From: Paenalcaligenes niemegkensis
GTDB taxonomy: Bacteria; Pseudomonadota; Gammaproteobacteria; Burkholderiales; Burkholderiaceae_B
Reading direction: 5' to 3'
Assembly (NCBI RefSeq): GCF_022230885.1
Contig: NZ_JAKGCT010000004.1
Span: 682,001-746,000 of the forward strand
DNA: 64,000 bases
A model generated the notes under the pieces. That model had not been told where the DNA came from. It made no database searches and saw nothing but the letters and a program-made list of their open reading frames with translations. The number at the start of each line of letters is the position of its first letter. Positions within the stretch are counted from its first letter, which is position 1. This document shows, one piece after another, positions 32,119-41,086 of this stretch. A program made the position numbers and the translations under genes.

Positions 32119-33795
32119 ATGAAACAGCACCTTACCTTAAAAAGCGGGTTTATTGGCTACTTCATATTATTGGCGCTTTTCTCCCTGCTTATTTTTGGCG
32201 CATTACGCCATCTGACCACTACCATCGATCATTTGCAGCAAAGCGAGCAGGCCCGCTACCGTGCCACGCAGCTCGCCAACGATTTCAGCAAGATAGTCGA
32301 CAGCATGTCACGCAATGTCATGGCCTTTGTGTCCAGCGAACAGCCTGAATTCGAAGCTGACTATCTCAGCCTGCTTGAGCAGTTACGTGGCAATGATCAA
32401 TCCCCCAGCCTGCTCAAACGTTTCGAGAGTGGCGGCTTCACCTCAGATGAACACGAATTGCTTTCCAACGCCTATGCTCAGGCTATCGCCTTGAGCGACA
32501 CCCAACTCGAAGCAATCAGCACAGCAAGCGGTCAATTTGACGACGGCCAAGGCGGTATCCGTGTGGCCCTGCCGAATAGGCTGATGGCCCAGGTGCTGGT
32601 TTTCAGCCAGCAGTACGCGGAACGCTCCACAGAAATTGCGTCAACCATCCAGCAGTTTGACGTGCTCCAAAGCAATCGCCTCAGCCAACAGGTTAACGAC
32701 GCACGCGCTGCCAGCACGCGAGCTTACCTTCTGGCACTGCTGGCATTGGCCTCACTGATGGTTGTTAGCGCTGTCGGGCTCATTGCTTTATATCGTTCAA
32801 TCAAGGCCCCTCTTAACCAAGGCGTGCAGCTTGCAAAACAGCTGGCGTCTGGTCAGCTTGATGCGCGCATACAGCATGACCGTGGCGATGAAATCGGCGC
32901 CTTGCTGGTCGCCCTGAACGGCATCGGCGAAGGCCTGAATCACACTATCAGCAATGTTCAGGATCGCGCCCACCAGATTCATGACGCCTCAACCCTGCAC
33001 ACGCAAACCAACCAAAGCCTGGCTAGCCATATACAAGACCAGTCCAGCCAGCTGGTACACGCCACCGACCGTATTACGAAGCTAAGCGAAGCCATCAATG
33101 CCAACTCCAGCTATGCCACTGACGCACACGAACTCACCCGCCAGTCCGAACTCCACGCTCAGGAAGGCGAAGTGGCCATGCAGCAAATGCTCGGCACCAT
33201 GCAGGAAATACACCAAGGCTCAAAGCAAATGGGTTCGATCACCGAGCTGATTCGCAACATCGCCTTCCAAACCAACATACTGGCCCTGAATGCCGCCGTT
33301 GAGGCCGCACAAGCGGGTAATCATGGCAGGGGCTTCGCTGTGGTGGCTACCGAAGTTCGCCAACTGGCCCTGCGCTCCTCTCAGGCATCAAGCGATATTG
33401 AAAAACTGATTTCCCGTTCAGATCAGCGTATTGCGCAAGGCATGGACGCAGCCAAGCAAACCGAAGCCCTTATGACCGAAATCCATCGTTCCGTACAATC
33501 GGTGCGGATCCTCATGAATGACATTAGTCAGGCCACCAGCGATCAAGGTGTAGATGCCGAAATGCTGCGTACTGCCATGCAAGAACTCGAACTTCTCAGC
33601 CAGCAAAATCTCGAACTCGTGGACGCTGCCACCCTCAGCACTAAACAACAGCTTAGCCATGTTGAAGGTCTGGCCCAGATCGTACATTTATTTACGCTTA
33701 ATACCGATGGCAGCGATACAGACGGCACTCAAACAGTTGCTGTACACAAGTCGCTTAGTCCGCTAGCACTGGCAACTTCGCTGCATGCCGCCTAG
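32119..33795 (+). CDS. Methyl-accepting chemotaxis protein
   Basis: A chemoreceptor of about 558 residues from the ATG at 32119, chosen because a membrane helix follows at once (GFIGYFILLALFSLLIFGAL). An upstream in-frame ATG at 32065 adds 18 residues with no membrane role. It has a periplasmic sensor (about 35-205) and a second helix (ALLALASLMVVSAVGLIALY). A HAMP domain follows, then a signalling domain whose tip is RNIAFQTNILALNAAVEAAQ followed by GRGFAVVATEVRQLA. No CheB/CheR pentapeptide is seen at the C terminus. No other che genes are nearby, so it is an orphan receptor. Its ligand is unknown. Confidence 0.92.
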   Translation: MKQHLTLKSGFIGYFILLALFSLLIFGALRHLTTTIDHLQQSEQARYRATQLANDFSKIVDSMSRNVMAFVSSEQPEFEADYLSLLEQLRGNDQSPSLLKRFESGGFTSDEHELLSNAYAQAIALSDTQLEAISTASGQFDDGQGGIRVALPNRLMAQVLVFSQQYAERSTEIASTIQQFDVLQSNRLSQQVNDARAASTRAYLLALLALASLMVVSAVGLIALYRSIKAPLNQGVQLAKQLASGQLDARIQHDRGDEIGALLVALNGIGEGLNHTISNVQDRAHQIHDASTLHTQTNQSLASHIQDQSSQLVHATDRITKLSEAINANSSYATDAHELTRQSELHAQEGEVAMQQMLGTMQEIHQGSKQMGSITELIRNIAFQTNILALNAAVEAAQAGNHGRGFAVVATEVRQLALRSSQASSDIEKLISRSDQRIAQGMDAAKQTEALMTEIHRSVQSVRILMNDISQATSDQGVDAEMLRTAMQELELLSQQNLELVDAATLSTKQQLSHVEGLAQIVHLFTLNTDGSDTDGTQTVAVHKSLSPLALATSLHAA

Positions 33796-33966
33796 GCCAT
33801 GCTCATCACTCTCATAGAAGAAACCTTGCTGCTTTACCACTCCTAAGATGCCGATTCCAGCCTTCTAAAACTTTGCCGTGCCCCTATCGCCGCGAACAGG
33901 TTAAAATCAATGGTTTAACAGCCAATGGCTGTGCCTAGAATCTTAAAACCACGGAAAAGCATAAAT

Positions 33967-35071
33967 ATGGAATCGGAACGCCAAAACTTGATCGACTCTC
34001 ATTTGGACGACTATGCTGAACGAGAGGTTGAGCTACGGAGGTATCTTTGACTACGACGAAAAAGCCCATCGCTTAATCATCGTCAATGCAGAACTCGAAA
34101 GCCCGGAAGTCTGGAGCGACCCCGAACGCGCCCAGGAGCTCGGGCGTGAAAAGAAAAGCCTGGACGCCATTGTTACCGAACTCGACGAAATTCGAGTGGC
34201 CCTGAAAGACTTGCGTGAACTCTTCGAACTCGCCTCGCTAGAAGACGAAGAAGAACTTCTCACAGCGGTCGAGGCCGATGCCGAGCGCATCGGATCCCGC
34301 ATTGAAGAGCTAGAGTTCAGACGCATGTTCTCCAATCCTGCCGACCCACTGAATTGCTTTATGGATATTCAGTCTGGCGCTGGTGGCACGGAAGCTCAAG
34401 ACTGGGCATCAATGCTCATGCGTCAATATGTACGTTATGCAGAGCACAAAGGCTTCAAAATTGAAATCCTTGAGCAATCGGATGGCGAGGTCGCGGGCAT
34501 TAAATCAGCGTCTATTAAATTCGAAGGCGAATACGCCTACGGCCTATTACGCACAGAAACCGGCGTACACCGCCTGGTTCGAAAAAGCCCTTTTGATTCC
34601 AACAATGGACGCCACACGTCATTCACAAGCGTGTTTGTCTACCCCGAAATCGATGATTCTTTCGAAGTCGAAATCAACCCTGCCGATTTGCGTGTAGACA
34701 CCTACCGTGCAAGCGGGGCCGGTGGTCAGCACGTTAACAAGACTGATTCCGCAGTACGTCTTACCCACATGCCATCAGGCATTGTGGTGCAGTGTCAGAA
34801 CGATCGCTCGCAGCATCGTAACCGTGCAGAAGCCATGCAGATGCTTAAATCCAGGCTTTACGAAAAAGAAATGCGTGAACGAATGGCTGATCAGCAAAAA
34901 CTGGAAGACGCCAAAAGCGATGTAGGCTGGGGACACCAGATTCGTTCCTATGTACTTGATCAAAGCCGCATTAAAGATTTACGCACTAACCTGGAAATCT
35001 CGAACACACAGCGTGTTCTGGACGGCGATCTAGATCCTTTTATTCAGGCCAGCTTGAAGCAAGGTATTTAA
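33967..35071 (+). CDS. prfB: Peptide chain release factor 2, with programmed +1 frameshift
   Basis: Recognises UGA and UAA stop codons. Frame 0 begins at ATG 33967 and reads [13 protein letters not shown]...ELRRYL up to an in-frame TGA at 34048-34050. Translation continues in the +1 frame from GAC 34049 as DYDEKAHRL to the stop at 35071, giving 367 residues. Family motifs are the RF2 tripeptide region ([15 protein letters not shown]) and GGQ in [20 protein letters not shown]. The shift is the natural RF2 autoregulatory frameshift, not an error: the site is CGGAGGTATCTTTGAC. It sits upstream of an SDR gene and lysS. Confidence 0.97.
34036..34051 (+). promoter_or_regulatory. prfB programmed +1 frameshift site
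   Basis: CGGAGG acts as an internal Shine-Dalgarno element 3 nt before the slippery CTT TGA C. This is the conserved RF2 feedback arrangement: low RF2 slows reading of TGA and favours the slip. It matches the E. coli site except for CGGAGG in place of AGGGGG. Confidence 0.96.
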
Positions 35072-35072
35072 C

Positions 35073-35828
35073 ATGATTAAAAAACAGCGTGTCATTGTCA
35101 TTACGGGTGCCTCAAGGGGCCTGGGAGCTTCTTTAGCAAAGCAGTCGCTGTCAGCTGATACGCTGTTGATCACGATCTCCCGATCGGAGAACGCACAGCT
35201 AGCTGAAGAGGCTTCTCGTGCAGGAGCCTCTTATCATGCCATTTCGGCTGACCTCTCTAGCCCCGAGGGCACGGCTGCTGCCCAAGAGCATCTGCTGGCC
35301 ATCTTGCCTGCCAATGCCTCTGCATATCGCCTCATCAACAATGCAGGCACAGTCGACCCGGTCGCCCTATGCTCAAATCTGAACGATAGCAAAGCGATTG
35401 CTCAGGCCTTGCAGCTGAATGTTGTTTCGGTCATTAGCCTGACCGCCACATTCTTACAGCACATTGCTCAGATTCAAGCCGATAAGCGAGTCTTGAATAT
35501 TTCATCCGGAGCAGGCCGCAGCCCTGTTTCTGGCTGGACGGTGTATTGTGCCAGCAAAGCCGCCTTGGACCATTACACCCGGACGCTAGCCTCCGAAGGG
35601 CACGATGTACGGTGCGCCTCGCTGGCGCCAGGGGTTATTGACACCGAAATGCAGGCACACATCCGCGGACAAAGCCGAGACGACTTCCCGGGTCTCTCGC
35701 GCTTTATCGATTTGCATCAAAGTCAGCAGTTGATGTCCGCCGAAGCTACTGCTGCCAACATTATTCACTACCTTGAAAGCCCCCAGTTCGGCAACCAGGT
35801 TATAGACGACATACGTCACCATTCATAG
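35073..35828 (+). CDS. Short-chain dehydrogenase/reductase
   Basis: A 251-residue classical SDR with a Rossmann fold. The cofactor motif is VITGASRGLGASLAK, the structural motif LINNAGTVD and the catalytic YxxxK is in VYCASKAALDHYTRTLA. ISRSEN after beta-2 suggests NADP. The overall pattern, with SLAPGVIDTEMQAHIRGQ, resembles sepiapterin reductase-like and YciK-like SDRs. The substrate is unknown. It starts right after the prfB stop and ends 12 bp before lysS, so it is probably co-transcribed with both. Confidence 0.88.
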   Translation: MIKKQRVIVITGASRGLGASLAKQSLSADTLLITISRSENAQLAEEASRAGASYHAISADLSSPEGTAAAQEHLLAILPANASAYRLINNAGTVDPVALCSNLNDSKAIAQALQLNVVSVISLTATFLQHIAQIQADKRVLNISSGAGRSPVSGWTVYCASKAALDHYTRTLASEGHDVRCASLAPGVIDTEMQAHIRGQSRDDFPGLSRFIDLHQSQQLMSAEATAANIIHYLESPQFGNQVIDDIRHHS

Positions 35829-35840
35829 ATTTACACTACC

Positions 35841-37357
35841 ATGACTCAAAGTACCCAAGCGCCAGTCGCCGACGAAAACCGACTTATTGCCGAGCGTCGG
35901 AGCAAACTCGACAAAATGCGTGAAGTAGCCAATGCCTACCCTAACGACTTCCGCCCTGACGACCATGCCAACGACTTACAAGTAAAATTCGACGAGTTTG
36001 ATAAAGCAACGTTAGCCGAGGCGGCCCATCCCGCCAGTGTGGCTGGCCGGATGATGCTGAAACGCGTTATGGGGAAAGCCAGCTTTGCCACGCTGCAAGA
36101 TGGCAGCGGCCGCATCCAAATCTACCTGGATAAGAATGCGTTGGGTGAAGGTATCTACAATGACTTCAAGACCTGGGATATAGGCGATATTCTCGCTGTA
36201 GAAGGCACCGTATTTAAAACGAACAAAGGTGAGCTTTCAGTGCACGCAACAAGTGTCCGTCTGCTGGCAAAGTCGTTGCGTCCCTTGCCTGACAAATTTC
36301 ACGGCCTCGCTGATCAGGAAATTCGTTATCGCCAGCGCTATGTTGATCTCATCATGAATGATGAAACGCGCACTACCTTCCTGGCACGCAGCAAAGCCAT
36401 CAGCAGTATCCGTCAATTCATGATCGACGAGAACTTCCTGGAAGTCGAAACACCCATGCTTCACCCTATCCCGGGCGGTGCATCGGCTAAGCCCTTTACC
36501 ACGCACCACAATGCGCTAGACATGGAGATGTACTTGCGCGTTGCACCCGAGCTTTACCTGAAAAGGCTAATAGTGGGTGGCTTCGAACGTGTGTTTGAGA
36601 TCAACCGGAATTTCCGCAACGAAGGGGTAAGCCCAAGGCACAATCCCGAGTTCACGATGATGGAGTTCTACGCCGCTTACACTGATCACAACTGGCTAAT
36701 GGATTTCACCGAAAAAGTGATACGCCACGCCGCTATTGCGGCTCGTGGTACGGCTGTCATCGAATACCAGGGGCAAACTCTCGACCTCGCCAAGCCCTTT
36801 GACAGGCTCACCATTACCCAGGCCATTCTGAAACACGCACCACATTACAACGAAACCCAGCTGAATGACGCCACATTCATTCGTAGCGAGCTTATAAAGC
36901 TAAAGGTAGATGTAGACAGCCCCCTCTCGCCGGAGCCGGCCTGGGCGCCCTGCAGCTGGCCCTATTCGAAGAGACGGCCGAGTCCAAACTCTGGAATCCA
37001 ACCTATATCATCGACTACCCTATTGAAGTCTCGCCACTGGCGCGTGCCTCTGATACCAATGCCGAGCTAACCGAACGCTTCGAGCTCTTCATAACGGGCC
37101 GCGAAATTGCCAATGGCTTCTCTGAGCTAAACGACCCGGAAGACCAAGCCGCACGTTTTCACGCTCAGGTTGAAGCCAAGGATGCCGGCGATGAAGAAGC
37201 TATGTATTACGACGCCGATTACATACGAGCGCTCGAATACGGAATGCCCCCGACGGGCGGCTGCGGAATTGGTATTGACCGATTGATCATGCTGATCACT
37301 GACAGCCCAAGTATCAGGGACGTAATTTTGTTTCCTCACCTGCGTCGCGCCGACTAA
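35841..37357 (+). CDS. lysS: Lysyl-tRNA synthetase, class II (one apparent frameshift)
   Basis: Charges tRNA-Lys. It has an N-terminal OB-fold anticodon domain ([19 protein letters not shown]) and a class II core with motif 1 ([20 protein letters not shown]), motif 2 ([20 protein letters not shown]) and motif 3 ([20 protein letters not shown]). The frame breaks at the C run 36920-36924. One more C gives [20 protein letters not shown] and a 505-residue protein ending in FPHLRRAD at 37357, the usual bacterial length. A real lesion would be lethal unless a second copy exists, so I infer a homopolymer error. Confidence 0.96.
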
Positions 37358-37382
37358 GCCGCACAGCACAGGCAGACCCAAT

Positions 37383-37417
37383 AAAAACGAGCGACGAAAA
37401 AGTCGCTCGTTTTTTTG
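37383..37417. terminator. Bidirectional terminator between lysS and the mgsA-like gene
   Basis: AAAAACGAGCGAC, 6-nt loop, GTCGCTCGTTTTTTT. The A-run on one side and T-run on the other allow termination of both convergent units. Confidence 0.9.
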
Positions 37418-37500
37418 TCATAGGCCTACAAACTGGCGAATGTCGATATCGCTGCGTGGAGATCCGGATCGCTAACTGATCAATTTAAAACGACGCAGCC

Positions 37501-38391
37501 TTAGAGCAGAAAGGCTTGTTGCGGTATGGCTGTCAAGGCGTTAGCCCAACGATCAGCCACTGCCGGGGAAGTAATGCAGGTGGCTTTATCTGTGACAACC
37601 CGAACGGCACGCTCGAGCAATTGAATATCGGCTTCATGCTGCCGCGCAACGTGCGGATCTTCAAAGAAAATGACCCTCTGGCAGCGCTGCTCAAGAATCA
37701 GCTCGGCGATCTGGGCGTCACCGCCCAAAGGTCCGCTTAGATACGGCTTGACCCACATGCGATCCGCAGGCCAGCCCCTGGACCAGGCTAACTCATTTAA
37801 CCGGCTGCCCGTGGTACCTGTGCCCACCCTGGACTCGAAGCCTGATAGTAAATCGAAATGCTTGTCTGCAAATGCCACCATTTGCTCTTTGAGCGCATCG
37901 TGTGCAACCAGAGCCAGGCACTGCTGAGGGAAATCAAACACGGCGTGGACCTGAGGGTCAGGACTAAAACCGCTGATGAGACGTTCGATTTCAATCCACT
38001 CTACTGCACCCATCAGCGTAGAAATAAAGGGACGTCCGTGGGTGATACATTGCCGCTTCAACGCCAGTGCTTCAGGAAAGATAGAAGACGGATCGACCGG
38101 ATCGATGAAATAAATCGCCCCGTCGAAAGGAGGCGTTCCGTCGGGATAATCAGTTACACGCGCAACGATCTTCATGAGCCCACCCTCACGGCCATAAGGA
38201 TAGCGTATAAGCCCATCGTAGCCCTCGAGCAAGCCCGAGCCTTCGATGGCGTTACAGGTGCGCCCAACCGTATATAGCTCTACGCCCAGCTGCCGTATGC
38301 CAGTGGCCGAACGGCGTAGCCACTGAAACAAGGCCGCATCCGGAGAGCCGTGATGCAACTGGTTAGCTGCCAAACCAAAACGCAGAGCCAT
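37501..38391 (-). CDS. mgsA: Two-domain methylglyoxal synthase-like protein
   Basis: Methylglyoxal synthase converts dihydroxyacetone phosphate to methylglyoxal. The C-terminal half (about residues 160-290) carries the full active-site pattern: LVAHDALKEQMV, GTGTTGSRL, LSGPLGGDAQIAELI (catalytic Asp) and FFEDPHVARQHEADIQLL. The N-terminal half (1-150) looks like a second, degenerate copy: FGLAANQLHHGSPDAALFQW, LYTVGRTCNAIEG, REGGLMKIVARV and IYFIDPVDPSSIFPEALALK, without the catalytic Asp and His. At 296 residues it is about twice a normal MgsA. It follows iscA by 7 bp, so it is part of the isc transcript. Confidence 0.8.
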   Translation of the reverse strand: MALRFGLAANQLHHGSPDAALFQWLRRSATGIRQLGVELYTVGRTCNAIEGSGLLEGYDGLIRYPYGREGGLMKIVARVTDYPDGTPPFDGAIYFIDPVDPSSIFPEALALKRQCITHGRPFISTLMGAVEWIEIERLISGFSPDPQVHAVFDFPQQCLALVAHDALKEQMVAFADKHFDLLSGFESRVGTGTTGSRLNELAWSRGWPADRMWVKPYLSGPLGGDAQIAELILEQRCQRVIFFEDPHVARQHEADIQLLERAVRVVTDKATCITSPAVADRWANALTAIPQQAFLL

Positions 38392-38398
38392 GTGTTAA

Positions 38399-38722
38399 CT
38401 AGACCGTAAAGGATTCGCCGCAGCCGCAGGCCGCAGCCTCGTTGGGATTGCGGAACTTAAAACCTTCATTGAGGCCCTCGCGTGCATAATCGATTTGGGT
38501 GCCGTCAATAAATGGCATTGCCTTGGGATCCACAAATAATGTGACCCCATGTTCGACAAACACCTTATCGTTGGCGTCTGCCTGGTCAACGTAATCCCAC
38601 TTGTAGGCCATGCCGGAGCATCCGGTTAAACGTACACCTAAGCGCAAGCCAAGGCCTGAACCGCGCTTGGATAGATGGCGGCTGATGTGCTGTGCCGCTT
38701 GCTGGGTTAACGAAATAGCCAT
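38399..38722 (-). CDS. iscA: Iron-sulfur cluster assembly protein IscA
   Basis: An A-type carrier that delivers Fe-S clusters or iron. It is 107 residues, the usual length, with all three conserved cysteines: LTGCSGMAYKWDYVD (first) and ACGCGESF at the C terminus (second and third). VDPKAMPFIDGTQIDY is the family signature. It lies 99 bp after the iscU-like gene, without a terminator between, and 7 bp before the methylglyoxal synthase gene. The hscB-hscA-fdx genes that normally follow iscA are absent here. Confidence 0.95.
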   Translation of the reverse strand: MAISLTQQAAQHISRHLSKRGSGLGLRLGVRLTGCSGMAYKWDYVDQADANDKVFVEHGVTLFVDPKAMPFIDGTQIDYAREGLNEGFKFRNPNEAAACGCGESFTV

Positions 38723-38821
38723 AATTACCTCTAAATCAAATTAAAGCATAAGCCTGATACGCTTATATTAACGAATTTGCAGTGCCCTGACACCCACCAA
38801 CGCGGACGCTACGACTCGCGC

Positions 38822-39178
38822 TCAGGCAAGTGCACGCAAGGCCTGCACGGCCAGCATCGAACTGTGTACTTTAACAGCAGGTAGCTCCAGGGCTTGGGCA
38901 ACCTCATTACTGCTAAGTTCGGAAAGCTGATGCAGGTATTTACCTTCTGCCCACACACTTACGTATTCGGCAGCGGCAATTGTCGCCCCGCATCCATAAG
39001 CTTTAAAACGGGCTTTTTCTATACGTTGCTCACCATCGAGTTCAACTTGCAGAAGCAAGGCAGCGCCCTGCTCTACACCACCTACCGAGGCTGAGCGCAC
39101 AGTATCCGATGAGACATCAAGCAGGCCTGCATGAGTCGGATACTTAAAATAAGTCTCTACTTTCGCGTTGTATCGCAT
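38822..39178 (-). CDS. iscU: IscU/NifU-like scaffold homologue lacking two ligand cysteines
   Basis: An Fe-S scaffold-family protein, 118 residues from ATG 39176-39178, which overlaps the iscS stop (TAATG). The fold is recognisable: RYNAKVETYFKYPTHAGLLD at the N terminus, ARFKAYGCGATIAAAEYVS in the middle and ELPAVKVHSSMLAVQALRAL at the end. In normal IscU the cluster is held by Cys37, Asp39, Cys63 and Cys106 (E. coli numbering). Here the first Cys-Gly-Asp is replaced by Gln-Gly-Ala (GGVEQGAALL), the third Cys by Ser (KVHSSML), and only the YGCG cysteine remains. It may not assemble a cluster in the usual way. Confidence 0.8.
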   Translation of the reverse strand: MRYNAKVETYFKYPTHAGLLDVSSDTVRSASVGGVEQGAALLLQVELDGEQRIEKARFKAYGCGATIAAAEYVSVWAEGKYLHQLSELSSNEVAQALELPAVKVHSSMLAVQALRALA

Positions 39179-40410
39179 TAGGATTCCTGAGCGACGCTGG
39201 TGGTCTGGAACGATTGCACTGAATTCCCGGCGGCATCCCACAAGGGTGACAGCTCGCGCAGTCGCCGCACACTTTGCTGAATCGCACTGATAGCGGTATC
39301 GATATCGATATCCGTCGTGTCCCTGCCCAGGGAAATACGTAATGAACTATAGGCCTGCTGGTCAGTACGGCCCAGGGCCTTCAATACATAAGAAGGCTCC
39401 AGACTGGCAGAGGTGCAGGCAGAACCACTGGATAAGGCCAACTCGGATAAATCCATGATCAGTGCCTCGCCCTCGACCCCATCAACGCTAATATTTAAAT
39501 TGTGAGGCACGCGATGCTCGATGGAGCCGTTGAAATGAATACCGGGCAGCTGATTTAGCGCTGTTATCAAACGTGCCTGCAAACCGGAAATTCGTTTACG
39601 TTCGGTATCGAGCTCTTGCGTAGCCAGCTCAAACGCTTTACCCATCCCTACAATCTGATGCGTGGGCAAGGTACCCGATCGCAGACCACGCTCATGCCCT
39701 CCGCCATGGATTTGGGCCTCAAGGCGTACTCGTGGCTTGCGTCTCGCGTATAAGGCTCCGATGCCTTTAGGCCCATAGGCCTTGTGGGCCGACATGGACA
39801 GCAAATCAGCCCCGAGCGCATCAACATTAACGGGAATCTTGCCAATCGCCTGGGCCGCATCCACATGAAGGTACGTGGCATTTTCGCGGCACAGTGCCGA
39901 GATAGCGGGAATGTCCTGCACAACCCCGATCTCATTGTTCACTAGCATGACCGACACCAAAATCGTGTCCGGCCGCAAGGTGGTTTCAAGCAGCTTCAAG
40001 TCGACCAGACCATCAGCCTGCACCGGTAAATAGCTGATTTCAAAACCCTGGAACTCAAGCGCCTTGCACGTATCCAGCACTGCCTTATGTTCGGTCTGCA
40101 AGGTGATAATATGCTTGCCCTTGAGTGCATTCGCCTGCGCAACCCCCTTGATTGCCAGGTTGTTGGACTCGGTTGCCCCCGATGTCCAGATCACATCACG
40201 CGGCTGGGCGCCAATAGCAGCAGCCACCTGCGCACGCGCCTTCTCGACGGCTTCTTCTGCATCCCACCCATAGCGGTGGCTACTGGATGCCGGATTTCCA
40301 AACGAGCCCTGCAACCAAATCAGCATGTCGTCAAGCACACGCGGGTCAACAGGAGTCGTCGCTGAGTAATCTAAATAAATTGGGTACGCTGACACAATAA
40401 AACCCACCAA
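39178..40410 (-). CDS. iscS: Cysteine desulfurase IscS
   Basis: A PLP enzyme that takes sulfur from cysteine for Fe-S clusters and tRNA thiolation. It is 410 residues. The N-terminal [15 protein letters not shown] and the site [15 protein letters not shown] are typical. The PLP-binding Lys is in [18 protein letters not shown], and the catalytic Cys lies in the long mobile loop [20 protein letters not shown], which marks the IscS (group I) type. It follows iscR by 3 bp and overlaps the iscU-like start. Transcription is probably under IscR control. Confidence 0.96.
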   Translation of the reverse strand: MVGFIVSAYPIYLDYSATTPVDPRVLDDMLIWLQGSFGNPASSSHRYGWDAEEAVEKARAQVAAAIGAQPRDVIWTSGATESNNLAIKGVAQANALKGKHIITLQTEHKAVLDTCKALEFQGFEISYLPVQADGLVDLKLLETTLRPDTILVSVMLVNNEIGVVQDIPAISALCRENATYLHVDAAQAIGKIPVNVDALGADLLSMSAHKAYGPKGIGALYARRKPRVRLEAQIHGGGHERGLRSGTLPTHQIVGMGKAFELATQELDTERKRISGLQARLITALNQLPGIHFNGSIEHRVPHNLNISVDGVEGEALIMDLSELALSSGSACTSASLEPSYVLKALGRTDQQAYSSLRISLGRDTTDIDIDTAISAIQQSVRRLRELSPLWDAAGNSVQSFQTTSVAQES

Positions 40411-40413
40411 TAG

Positions 40414-40920
40414 TTAAATCGTTGTGGCGGTATCGCTGTTTTTTTCCGAATGAAGCCTGACGGTTTTATTCGCCTTCTGAGCGGCTTCCTCTAGCTGGCG
40501 CATTCGTTGCTGATCCACTAAATCTTGAAGCGATACCGAATCCAGATAATCTACCATCTTACGACTTAATGTCGCCCAAAGCTCGTGCGTCATGCATTGG
40601 CCACGTCTGCCGTCAGCATCTACCTTGCAATCACCCCGGCCACCGCAATTGGTAGCGTCCATGGGCTCATCCACTGCAAAGATAATATCTGCCACGGTAA
40701 TGTGGCGCGCCAGACGGGCAAGCGAATACCCACCGCCAGGACCTCGGGTACTTTCTACAAGTTCGTGACGGCGCAGTTTGCCAAAGAGCTGCTCTAGATA
40801 GGAGAGTGAAATGCTTTGACGTTGACTGATCTTCGCTAAGGTTACCGGACCACTTTGCTGCCGCAGGGCCAAATCGATCATGGCTGTGACCGCGAAACGG
40901 CCCTTGGTCGTTAATCGCAT
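40414..40920 (-). CDS. iscR: Rrf2-family regulator IscR
   Basis: A [2Fe-2S]-sensing repressor of the isc operon. It is 168 residues. The winged helix begins MRLTTKGRFAVTAMIDLALR, with recognition region ISLSYLEQLFGKLRRHELVE and the wing RGPGGGYSLAR. The three cluster cysteines are seen in TNCGGRGDCKVDADGRRGQC (about residues 92-104). It is the first gene of the operon, 59 bp downstream of a good type 1 IscR box, so it represses itself when it carries a cluster. Confidence 0.96.
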   Translation of the reverse strand: MRLTTKGRFAVTAMIDLALRQQSGPVTLAKISQRQSISLSYLEQLFGKLRRHELVESTRGPGGGYSLARLARHITVADIIFAVDEPMDATNCGGRGDCKVDADGRRGQCMTHELWATLSRKMVDYLDSVSLQDLVDQQRMRQLEEAAQKANKTVRLHSEKNSDTATTI

Positions 40921-40979
40921 ACTGGGACTCCTTACCTGATACTACAAGGTGGATGCTACGTAAATGTTCACCAATACGT

Positions 40980-41004
40980 ATATCCGACTAATTTAGTCCA
41001 GTAT
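40980..41004. promoter_or_regulatory. iscR: Type 1 IscR-binding site upstream of iscR
   Basis: Minus strand: ATACTGGACT, AAATT, AGTCGGATAT. It fits the 25-bp type 1 consensus (ATASYYGACTRWWWYAGTC, then RRSTAT) at 23 of 25 positions by my count. It lies 59 bp before the iscR start, where it would overlap the promoter. Confidence 0.85.
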
Positions 41005-41086
41005 AACAAATACCCATTGGCTTCTTAAGGATATCTCAATTAATTTTCGCAAAAATCGGGGTTCTAACCACAATTAAAAAGAGATA

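Noticed and set aside
33967..34050. prfB frameshift as a sequencing error like the others
   Set aside because: The site has the conserved TGA, CTT slip codon and upstream purine-rich element of RF2. It is not at a homopolymer, and the shift is +1.
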